From the IMG/VR virus record IMGVR_UViG_3300007735_000899, positions 1-21,963 of that record: a stretch of DNA of 21,963 bases; one strand, 5' to 3'. Below are positions 8,115 through 15,111 of the stretch, in pieces. The notes below the pieces were generated by a model that ran no database searches, was not told the origin of the DNA, and was given only the letters and a program-made list of their open reading frames with translations. A program made the translations under genes and the position numbers. Each line of letters starts with the position of its first letter. The first letter of the stretch is position 1. This stretch comes from a virus.

Positions 8115-9083
8115 TAACTCTTGTAACCAATGTTGCGTCATTTCTTGCATCATTAATTCAAATGTGTATTTTGGGGACCATCCAAGCACCGTTCTTGCCA
8201 GTGTTGCGTCTCCTCTTAAATAGTTAAGTTCTTCTGGCCTTTCGTATTTTTTATCTGTTTTTACGTGGTGTTTCCAGTCTAAACCTAGTTGATCAAACAC
8301 ATATTTTACCATTTCTTCTACGGTTCTGGTTTCCCCCGTAGCCAAAACAAAATCTTTAGGAGTATCTTGTTGAAGCATCAACCACATTCCTTCGATATAA
8401 TCTTTTGCGTGACCCCAATCTCGCTTGGAATACAGGTTGCCCAAAACCAATTCTTTAGACAGTCCTAATTTAATTTTAACTGCTTCTAATGCCGTTTTAT
8501 TGGTCACAAAGTTGATTCCTCGTCTGGGTGATTCGTGATTAAACAAAATTCCAGAGCACACAAACATATTATACGCCTGTCTATAGTTCCTGCAAAGCGT
8601 ATGTGCGTACAGTTTTGCACAGCCGTATGGGCTCACAGGAACCATTGGTGTCGTTTCTCTTTGGAACCCGTCTGGATCGCATGAATTACCAAACATCTCA
8701 GAAGTACCGGCATGATATACCTTTGAATGAGGCGAGAATCGTCTAACAGCTTCTAAAACTGCTAGTGTGCCTCCACCATTTACGTCTAAAGTATATTTTG
8801 GTAGATCAAAAGAAACTTGAACGTGTGATTGTGCGCCTAAATGGTATATTTCGTCTGGTTGAGTCTTGTTAACCACAGAATCAACACTGATAGGATCTAT
8901 TAGATCCATGTAGTGCAGGGTTACTTCATTTTTGGCGTGAAGATGTTCTATACGGGTTGTTTGAGATTCTGGAACAGAATTTCTACGGATAGTTCCGTGA
9001 ACTTTATAATCCTTTTCAAGTAAAAATTCCGCCAAATAAGAGGCGTCTTGACCGTTAGCTCCGATTATTAATGCTGTTTTCAT
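8106..9083 (-). CDS. gmd: GDP-mannose 4,6-dehydratase
   Basis: A 325-residue Gmd, full length for the family. GANGQDASYLAEF at 8-20 is the Gmd version of the cofactor loop, with Ala14 in place of the usual third Gly. TIRRNS at 31-36 is the NADP-binding RR segment. HAGTSEMFG at 124-132 gives the Thr/Ser/Glu, and SPYGCAK at 151-157 the catalytic Tyr153 and Lys157. LFNHESPRRG and GNLYSKRDWGHAKDY are near-diagnostic. The product, GDP-4-keto-6-deoxy-D-mannose, feeds GDP-L-fucose, GDP-D-rhamnose, perosamine or colitose; the two GT10 genes favour fucose. Composition is less AT-rich than the preceding genes. Its last codons overlap a late-promoter-like motif. Confidence 0.93.
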   Translation of the reverse strand: MKTALIIGANGQDASYLAEFLLEKDYKVHGTIRRNSVPESQTTRIEHLHAKNEVTLHYMDLIDPISVDSVVNKTQPDEIYHLGAQSHVQVSFDLPKYTLDVNGGGTLAVLEAVRRFSPHSKVYHAGTSEMFGNSCDPDGFQRETTPMVPVSPYGCAKLYAHTLCRNYRQAYNMFVCSGILFNHESPRRGINFVTNKTALEAVKIKLGLSKELVLGNLYSKRDWGHAKDYIEGMWLMLQQDTPKDFVLATGETRTVEEMVKYVFDQLGLDWKHHVKTDKKYERPEELNYLRGDATLARTVLGWSPKYTFELMMQEMTQHWLQELHK

Positions 9084-9843
9084 ATAATGTTTTGTATGTT
9101 TGTTTTATGCCTTTAACCAATCCTATAGTTTTTATAGGAAGCTCATTGTAAACACCACAATAAAATTGAAGTGTATTTTTGTTTTCTATGTTTATTGGTA
9201 CTTTATGTAAATCTAATTCATTAATTATACTTGCAATATTAGACAAGGTATATTTATCGCTGTAACAACAATTTACTTCTTTATTAGGTGTATCATTTTG
9301 GATATAATAATCTACCAAATTTATTAAATCTTTCATGTAAAAGAAATCCATAATTTTATCTGTATGGATTATCATAGGTTCTTTTTTTAAATACCGTATA
9401 ATATTTGCTTTTATAAATCGTGTGTCTAGTTCATTTTCATCAAAAGTAGCAAAAATTCGTAAATTATAAAAATTTGGAGTTTGTTTTATGGAAGTAGCAA
9501 TTGATCTTTTGCTCATACCATAATAGCTTTTGAGGTTAAAAATTTCTGCACCAGAGCCAAATGAAATTAATTTTTTAAATCTGTGTCGGTTTGCGTACAG
9601 ATTGCTGTACATCGTTAAATTATCTGTTAATACCTTTTCTGTGTCTGGTTGTAATCTAGTTCCACCAATTGCAGCAGTATGAATTACTGTATCATACTTT
9701 TTTTCAAACCAATCTCGTGTTTTATTGTGGTCTGTAAGATCAAAATCCTGTCTGGCTATAACCGTAATTTTATATTTGTCTTTTAATCCACTGTAAAGAC
9801 TTTTTGCTATATAACCATTTCCACCAGTAATAAGAATATTCAT
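9055..9843 (-). CDS. Short SDR nucleotide-sugar reductase/epimerase
   Basis: A 262-residue extended SDR. The cofactor loop GGNGYIA is at 7-13, with HTAAIGG at 55-61. SFGSGAE at 94-100 holds the serine, and YYGMSK at 107-112 holds Tyr108 and Lys112. This is shorter than most extended SDRs (about 310-330 residues), with a reduced C-terminal substrate domain. Next to gmd, the attractive reading is a GDP-4-keto-6-deoxymannose reductase or epimerase like GDP-fucose synthase. Next to the split transketolase on its other side, a ketone reductase finishing a branched sugar is equally possible. It overlaps the neighbouring genes by 4 and 29 bases. Confidence 0.7.
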   Translation of the reverse strand: MNILITGGNGYIAKSLYSGLKDKYKITVIARQDFDLTDHNKTRDWFEKKYDTVIHTAAIGGTRLQPDTEKVLTDNLTMYSNLYANRHRFKKLISFGSGAEIFNLKSYYGMSKRSIATSIKQTPNFYNLRIFATFDENELDTRFIKANIIRYLKKEPMIIHTDKIMDFFYMKDLINLVDYYIQNDTPNKEVNCCYSDKYTLSNIASIINELDLHKVPINIENKNTLQFYCGVYNELPIKTIGLVKGIKQTYKTLYENSINNRS

Positions 9844-10316
9844 TTTTTTAAATTTAAATAATTAGGAGACTTATTTTTAATTAATGTTTTAAAAATATTA
9901 TTTAATTCTTCTTCTGATGTTGGGTGATGTGATTTTACATTTTTAAAACAATTCATTATTTCTTTATCGTCTTCTGCCCAATGGGAAAAACCAAGATAAC
10001 CATAATCTTTATCTCGACCTCCACCGATTATGTTTACAGGAATATTTTCGTGGTTTAGATAATTTCTTATCATTTCAAACGGCCTGTAAATAGTAAATGG
10101 AGTTATAGAATAAATAAAAGGAACTTTACCTTCCATAGCTAATCCTATAGCCATTCCCATCATTACCATTTCAGAAGATCCTACGTTGTAGAATCTGTCA
10201 GAGAATTCATCTCGTATTTTATCCCAAAGACCGTAACCCAGATCGCCTGTTATCAGATAAATATCTGGATTAACTCGCATTTCATCCAGTAATAATTGTG
10301 CAAATTGTTTTCTCAT
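9840..10316 (-). CDS. Split transketolase, pyrimidine-binding half
   Basis: A 158-residue protein equal to the middle (PYR) domain of transketolase. LITGDLG at 21-27 and FYNVGSSEMVMMGMAIGLA (42-60) are typical; Glu49 fits the Glu that activates the TPP aminopyrimidine. GGGRDKDYGYLGFSHWAEDD follows as the usual Gly-rich and His segment. The C-terminal domain of full transketolase is absent, as in other split pairs. It starts inside the end of the N-terminal half (35-base overlap), preceded by AAAGGA six bases before the ATG, which fixes the start and suggests the two subunits are made together. It ends in a four-base overlap with the SDR gene. Confidence 0.85.
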   Translation of the reverse strand: MRKQFAQLLLDEMRVNPDIYLITGDLGYGLWDKIRDEFSDRFYNVGSSEMVMMGMAIGLAMEGKVPFIYSITPFTIYRPFEMIRNYLNHENIPVNIIGGGRDKDYGYLGFSHWAEDDKEIMNCFKNVKSHHPTSEEELNNIFKTLIKNKSPNYLNLKK

Positions 10317-10941
10317 CTAATTCCTTTAATGCGGTTTTATAGTCTTCTTCTTTCATCACATGATAGTGAGCATTTAATCCACGTAAAAATGAAAATTGTT
10401 CTACCGTAGTGTGGTGTATTTTTATGTCTGGTAAAAAAGCGCGAAGACGAGCTACTAGATATTCTGTATCTATCTTCATATATGCAGCGTATCCATTTAT
10501 ATTAACGTGAACCACTAAATTGTTTATCTGTTGCTCGTGTATAGTTTTTAGTGATTCCCAAACACTGCCTTCTGCACATTCTCCGTCACTTATTAATACG
10601 TGGACGGTACGATTTGGATTAGCTACTGCTCGACCCAATGCAATGGTTATTCCTAGTCCTAAACTGCCAGTAGAACAATATATCTTATCTTCTTCATCTC
10701 GGTGTGGATGACCACCGTGCTTTTTAAACAAATATTCTGCATCTTTGCCATGATATTTTTCAAGACAGCAGTAAAGAGCCAATGCTGCATGGCCCGAAGA
10801 TAATATAAAAATATCATCAGACTTCATGCTAGCATAAATACTGTCAATTATATCTATACTTGAAAAATAACTACCAAGATGGCTGAGTTTATTAGCGTAC
10901 GCTATATCTAATATTCGTTTTTTTAACTTAACATTTACCAT
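10282..10941 (-). CDS. Split transketolase, N-terminal (TPP-binding) half
   Basis: A 219-residue protein corresponding to the pyrophosphate-binding domain of transketolase. SHLGSYFS at 20-27 matches the conserved GHxG-type start, LSSGHAALALY at 48-58 the second active-site segment, and HPHRDE at 78-83 the substrate loop. The TPP/Mg motif is SDGECAEGS at 118-126, ending in an NIN triplet at 147-149. It needs a partner with the pyrimidine domain, which the next gene supplies. Such split pairs occur in bacterial surface-sugar clusters. Transketolases move a two-carbon ketol unit, so a role in building a branched or longer sugar is plausible. A normal pentose-phosphate role is less likely here. 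Confidence 0.85.
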   Translation of the reverse strand: MVNVKLKKRILDIAYANKLSHLGSYFSSIDIIDSIYASMKSDDIFILSSGHAALALYCCLEKYHGKDAEYLFKKHGGHPHRDEEDKIYCSTGSLGLGITIALGRAVANPNRTVHVLISDGECAEGSVWESLKTIHEQQINNLVVHVNINGYAAYMKIDTEYLVARLRAFLPDIKIHHTTVEQFSFLRGLNAHYHVMKEEDYKTALKELDEKTICTIITG

Positions 10942-11888
10942 ATAAACTTATTTTTGTAATACTCAATAATTTGTGATATTTCATTATCAAATTTTTTCTG
11001 AGGACACCAACCTAACGATCTTAGTTTAGAGTCGTCCAGTGCATAACGAACATCTTGGCCTGCTCTAGAATATGACATATCAACGTAATCATTAATATTA
11101 TAATTGTCTGTCTTTAATATTGTAGACAATATTTTATTTACGGTGTCTAGATTAGACTGTTCAAAACCACCAGCTATATTATAAATCTCATTAGTTACTC
11201 CGGATTCAATAATTTTTATTATTGCACCAGCAGTATCTTCTGCGTGCAGCCAGTTTCTAATAGGAGTTCCATTATTATGGAGTGGTATTTTACGGTTTAA
11301 TGTTAGGTACTTACAAACTTTTGGTATTAATTTTTCTACATATTGGCCAATTCCGTAATTATTAGTTGGTCGTACAATTACGTATGGAATGTTGTATGTG
11401 CGATTCCATGCCAAAATTAACATATCTGCCGCAGCTTTGGTGGCAGAATATGGATTTGATGGCTTTAGAAGATCGGTTTCTTTGTGGGCATCTTCTATAA
11501 TATCTCCATATACTTCGTCCGTGCTGAAGTGTAAAAGTGTAGGAATTTTTTTATTTTCTTGACGATAATTTTTAATCAAACCTAAAATATTATGAACACC
11601 GTTTATATTTGAACGAATAAAATCATCACTATTAGTGATAGAATTTCCTACATGAGTTTCTGCCGCAGTATTAATAATGTAATCACAATCGTATAGGAAT
11701 TTTAAATCATTGATATCACAACGAACAAAAGAAAAATTATCGTATTGTTCAAATTCTTTTAAAAGTTCTTTATTAGCAGCATATGTAATTTTATCTACAC
11801 CTTTTACGAACCAGCCTTTTTTAAGACACAATCTCGTAACATAAGATCCTATGAATCCCAAACATCCTGTTATATATACTATTTTCAT
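10935..11888 (-). CDS. RmlB-like nucleotide-sugar 4,6-dehydratase
   Basis: A 317-residue extended SDR. The NAD-binding loop GCLGFIG is at 8-14, followed by VDKITYAANKELL, close to the VDKLTYAGN of dTDP-glucose 4,6-dehydratase. STDEVYG at 122-128 supplies the Thr/Asp/Glu catalytic trio typical of RmlB, and YSATK at 147-151 the Tyr and Lys. RPTNNYGIGQ and NNGTPIRNWLHAEDTA follow as in that family. The reaction makes NDP-4-keto-6-deoxyglucose. The sequence looks more like the dTDP than the CDP enzyme, though the nearby E1-type dehydrase is classically fed by CDP-glucose chemistry. It overlaps its neighbours by 4 and 7 bases. Confidence 0.85.
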   Translation of the reverse strand: MKIVYITGCLGFIGSYVTRLCLKKGWFVKGVDKITYAANKELLKEFEQYDNFSFVRCDINDLKFLYDCDYIINTAAETHVGNSITNSDDFIRSNINGVHNILGLIKNYRQENKKIPTLLHFSTDEVYGDIIEDAHKETDLLKPSNPYSATKAAADMLILAWNRTYNIPYVIVRPTNNYGIGQYVEKLIPKVCKYLTLNRKIPLHNNGTPIRNWLHAEDTAGAIIKIIESGVTNEIYNIAGGFEQSNLDTVNKILSTILKTDNYNINDYVDMSYSRAGQDVRYALDDSKLRSLGWCPQKKFDNEISQIIEYYKNKFIW

Positions 11889-12814
11889 AATTCTCTAATT
11901 TCTATTGGTATTTTATTTTGATTATACGGAAAAGTTCTCAAAAAACCACCAACACATCTTTCATACTTTATACGGTACGCTTCATCGTTTATTTTTTTTA
12001 CATCTTTATTTAATGTTTTTCTGGTACTACCATCTTTTAGTGGGCATTTAAACTCTATAGGAATGTAGCCAGTTCTCCAGCCGTTTAAATAATACGCTCT
12101 AGCAAATAAATCGTGATCAGAATCGTGTAAAAAAAAATGTTGTTCGTCCATATATTTCATTGCCTTTAATTTACTCGAATCCAACAATAATGGTCCTCTA
12201 TTACAAGTTCCATACATGTATAAGTAATTTTTATTTAGATTGGGGGGTAATGGTTGTTCTAATAAATTTCCAAGTTTTCCAATACCAGCACCACCACCCA
12301 ATTCATGAGTACATCTACCAGAAATTCCTATAATATCTTGATATCTAAATCCTTTGGCTAAAGTAGAATTAAAACCAAATTCTATCATTTCCATATCGGC
12401 TTGTATTTCTAAAATATATTTTCCTGATGATAATAAAAATCCCATGTTATCACAAGTAGTCTCAAAAACAGGAGTTTCTTGTTTTATAATTATTATTTTT
12501 GTTAAATTTATAACTGATATATTATTAAATAAATTTAATAATATTGCTTCCGTATTATCTACACAAAAATCTAATATAATTATCATTTCAAAATCCGAAT
12601 CCATATTACGGATAATGCTAATAATATTTTTTTGTATAATAGCCTCTTGGTTAAAAACCGGAACAACAACACTATATTCTGGTTTATTAGAACTAAATTC
12701 TTTATATAATATTATTTTTGGTTCTGCTTGATTTGGTAAAGGAGCAGGATCTCCGTAAAATTTATTATCATAATAATTTTTATGTTTTAATTGTTCTTCT
12801 AATTCTTCTATCAT
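11885..12814 (-). CDS. GT2 family glycosyltransferase
   Basis: A 309-residue protein. YSVVVPVFNQEAIIQKNI at 47-64 is the classical GT2 start strand, LDFCVDNTE at 81-89 the nucleotide-binding region, and LEIQADMEM at 135-143 the metal site in a variant form (QAD in place of DxD). LHDSDHDLFARAY at 229-241 fits the catalytic ED-type helix of inverting GT2 enzymes. The first 45 residues form an extra N-terminal extension. There are no membrane spans, unlike polymer synthases, so it is probably a soluble transferase. It overlaps the dehydratase gene by four bases and is extremely AT-rich (4 of 60 bases are G or C at 12481-12540). Confidence 0.8.
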   Translation of the reverse strand: MIEELEEQLKHKNYYDNKFYGDPAPLPNQAEPKIILYKEFSSNKPEYSVVVPVFNQEAIIQKNIISIIRNMDSDFEMIIILDFCVDNTEAILLNLFNNISVINLTKIIIIKQETPVFETTCDNMGFLLSSGKYILEIQADMEMIEFGFNSTLAKGFRYQDIIGISGRCTHELGGGAGIGKLGNLLEQPLPPNLNKNYLYMYGTCNRGPLLLDSSKLKAMKYMDEQHFFLHDSDHDLFARAYYLNGWRTGYIPIEFKCPLKDGSTRKTLNKDVKKINDEAYRIKYERCVGGFLRTFPYNQNKIPIEIREL

Positions 12815-12815
12815 A

Positions 12816-13676
12816 TTATGCTTTAATTTTTATATATTTTACATTATCATTAAATGTTTCTTGATTTATAGATCTTCTAGATCTATAAATCGCAGTATCT
12901 GATTTTACTTTATTTCCTGTGTGTGTTATATGAAACGGTTCTGTTTTATTGTCATAGACTAAAAAACATTCTTCTATTTCTCTATCGTGATTTAAAATTG
13001 TTAAATTTAATTTTCTTGCAATAATGCTGAATAGTGTTTGATCATGTCTGCCAGTTCCCCATCCATCTGGGCACGTTCCATCGTCCACAAAATTTATTAT
13101 TTCTTCTGCTAATTCGCACATGGGATTGATATATTTTTCTTTTAGTGCTGTAGATACTCCTTGAAATCCCGCATCAATACCGTATAAATCATCATTAAGT
13201 AGCCATTTATTTTGATCTGAGTTTAAATTCATTTTTTTAATTATATGTCTTGGAGTCATCCATTTTATTGAATGACCACAATCGGTTAAAAAATATCCAT
13301 TTTGTTTTATGTGTTCGAACAGACCGTTTAGTGGTCGTAATACTGTAGTTCCAGAATCCGCATAAAGAACATATGGAAACATTTCTAAAGCCTGATTAAT
13401 AATAACAGGCTTCCAAGAAAAAAGACCTTTCACCCATCTGTCATAATTTCCATGTTTTGCAGAAAATAATGGTGTTGTTATTAATGGATTTATTTTTTTA
13501 ACATCAAAAACTTCAACTCTGTCTATTGTTTGTAATTGTTGTATTTGGTGTGGTTGCATTCCTAAGTTATAAACAGCAATTTTTTTAAGTTCTTTTTCAT
13601 TATATCTAAAAATAGAACCTATAAAATTTAATAATACGTAATAATGTTCACTATCTGCTGCTGTGCAAAAATACAT
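12816..13676 (-). CDS. GT8/DUF1647-like putative glycosyltransferase
   Basis: A 286-residue protein. YVLYADSGTTVLRPL at 102-116 looks like the metal/nucleotide-sugar strand of GT-A enzymes, with DSG in place of DxD. GTGRHDQTLFSIIARK at 207-222 resembles the late HDQ element of GT8 and related families. GIDAGFQGV at 166-174 sits between them, as expected. This order resembles the DUF1647-type proteins. The start has a good ribosome site (AAGGAG about nine bases upstream). The stop is one base from the next gene's start. Near its 3' end the DNA holds a striking 13-bp inverted repeat. Donor and acceptor are unknown. Confidence 0.55.
   Translation of the reverse strand: MYFCTAADSEHYYVLLNFIGSIFRYNEKELKKIAVYNLGMQPHQIQQLQTIDRVEVFDVKKINPLITTPLFSAKHGNYDRWVKGLFSWKPVIINQALEMFPYVLYADSGTTVLRPLNGLFEHIKQNGYFLTDCGHSIKWMTPRHIIKKMNLNSDQNKWLLNDDLYGIDAGFQGVSTALKEKYINPMCELAEEIINFVDDGTCPDGWGTGRHDQTLFSIIARKLNLTILNHDREIEECFLVYDNKTEPFHITHTGNKVKSDTAIYRSRRSINQETFNDNVKYIKIKA
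12863..12891. repeat. Perfect 13-bp inverted repeat with 3-base loop
   Basis: GATTTATAGATCT is followed by TCT and then its exact reverse complement AGATCTATAAATC. It lies inside the 3' part of the 12816-13676 gene, where it encodes the segment IYRSRRSIN. No T-run follows on either strand, so it is not an ordinary intrinsic terminator. It could form a stable RNA hairpin or bind a dimeric protein. The inner part contains AGATCT on both sides of the loop. Confidence 0.9.
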
Positions 13677-13691
13677 AATAAAATGATCTCC

Positions 13692-14360
13692 TTATAAAAT
13701 TTTAGATTCAATAATCATATCACCGTGTGTCGTGTCTCGTTCTGTATCATCGGCATTAAATGGTTGACCCACAAATTGTCTTCCATCTCTTTTTGTTGGA
13801 AAGGGCTTATTTTCAAAAAAAGGATCATGAACTACTGAATTATTTTTTACTAAAGGATATATGTGTTCTGCTAAAAATTTTTGATCTATATTATAATCAT
13901 CTATAAACTCACTAGTTTTACTATATTTTAAAATTTTATTTGTAATTCCTTTTAAAATACCATTTCTTGCCCCCCACATTCCACCTAAAATTTTATAATT
14001 GTGCCATTGGTGATCTCTCATTATATGAAAATTGTGTTCACTATTTAACCACACATCTACTGCATTTTTTTCTCTTTCGTTTAATCTAGAATCTGTATCT
14101 CTAGATATAACAATATTGTCACTGTCTGCAGCAAAAAATCTCCAAAACATATTAGACCATTTACCCTGTTGATTCATTAAAAAAACTTCAACATTAGGCA
14201 TCTGTATAAGATCATTTACACACTTTTTATCCGCGTCTTCTCCACAATAAAATCTAGAAATCCAATCTGGATATATTTTATATGCTAGTTCTACATTTTT
14301 TATTGCGCCTGTGCAATAAATAGGATTATTTGCCCAAAGACTATATGATATTATTTTCAT
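13692..14360 (-). CDS. Putative GT-A-like glycosyltransferase of a phage-common family
   Basis: A 222-residue protein. It starts ISYSLWANNPIYCTGAI, has MFWRFFAADSDNIVISRDTDSR at about 71-92 and continues with FHIMRDHQWH and ILGGMWGARNG. I recognise this pattern as a family seen in aquatic phages and bacteria, usually annotated hypothetical or glycosyltransferase. The RDTDS part (87-91) behaves like a DxD metal site at the end of a strand. The mix of WR, RD and HxW around it suggests a sugar-phosphate pocket. The role is inferred from this motif and from neighbours on both sides that are glycosyltransferases. There is no signal peptide. A 15-base gap with TAAGGAG follows before the next gene. 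Confidence 0.55.
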   Translation of the reverse strand: MKIISYSLWANNPIYCTGAIKNVELAYKIYPDWISRFYCGEDADKKCVNDLIQMPNVEVFLMNQQGKWSNMFWRFFAADSDNIVISRDTDSRLNEREKNAVDVWLNSEHNFHIMRDHQWHNYKILGGMWGARNGILKGITNKILKYSKTSEFIDDYNIDQKFLAEHIYPLVKNNSVVHDPFFENKPFPTKRDGRQFVGQPFNADDTERDTTHGDMIIESKIL

Positions 14361-15111
14361 TTATTTCTTTTAATGATTTTACACGTATAAATTTTTCACA
14401 GTATTTAAATGTCTCTGGTAAAGAAGGACACCAAATATAAAATTTGTCAATGTTATTTATTGTCCATTTATTCATACACAAATGAAGAGGTCCTGTATTG
14501 ACTGCAACTATATTTTTTACATTTTTGGACAACTTTGCTATATCAACTACAGAAAGATTATAATCTAATGTGCATGGTAAGTTGTTTACTTTTCTTGTAG
14601 TTATTACTTTTTTATTCTTAGTTTTTTCTATTAACCAATTACAATCTTCATCAAAATTTGGAAACGGTATACTCATATTAACACTATTAATAAACAACAA
14701 ATCAAAATTTTTATGAGGAGATTCTTCTTTTAAAATTGCTTGATTATAAATCATGTCAGATTTATTATTAAATGGACATTCTATGCCCATAATAGCGGAC
14801 ACTTTTTTCCACAATAGTAAAAAAAATGTAGCTTGATCTGATTCTTCTTTAAAAATTATATCCGATTCGTCAGATATTTTTTGATAATTGTGCTTTGATA
14901 TCCACGTGTCTACAGAGTTAGAATATATTTTATCGTCTAATTTTAATAAATTTTTATCTTCTATTAATTCATTTAATTGATTATGATAAATGGGATTACA
15001 AGCAAAATTAAAATTAATATTGTTATTCTTTTTTACAGCATTTGTTAAAAAATGCATAGTTTGAATACAATCACCCAAGTGAGCAGTATTGTGGCAATTA
15101 ATTGTTTTCAT
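14341..15111 (-). CDS. GT9-like (heptosyltransferase-like) glycosyltransferase
   Basis: The frame extends to 15144, but I prefer the ATG at 15111. It gives a 256-residue protein beginning MKTINCHNTAHLGDC, so the glycine loop HLGDC (11-15) sits where GT9 proteins have their N-terminal GDxI-type loop, and it cuts the overlap with the dehydrase gene to 14 bases. AVNTGPLHLCM at 203-213 matches the donor-side TGxxH pattern of heptosyltransferases. It is shorter than usual GT9 enzymes (about 330-350 residues), and the middle is hard to align, so catalytic competence is uncertain. No membrane segment is seen. It overlaps the next gene by 20 bases. Confidence 0.5.
   Translation of the reverse strand: MKTINCHNTAHLGDCIQTMHFLTNAVKKNNNINFNFACNPIYHNQLNELIEDKNLLKLDDKIYSNSVDTWISKHNYQKISDESDIIFKEESDQATFFLLLWKKVSAIMGIECPFNNKSDMIYNQAILKEESPHKNFDLLFINSVNMSIPFPNFDEDCNWLIEKTKNKKVITTRKVNNLPCTLDYNLSVVDIAKLSKNVKNIVAVNTGPLHLCMNKWTINNIDKFYIWCPSLPETFKYCEKFIRVKSLKEINENNII

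Noticed and set aside
12519-12544. A 12-bp inverted repeat with a 2-base loop
   Set aside because: It is made only of A and T in a stretch that is over 90 percent AT, so chance is a sufficient explanation.
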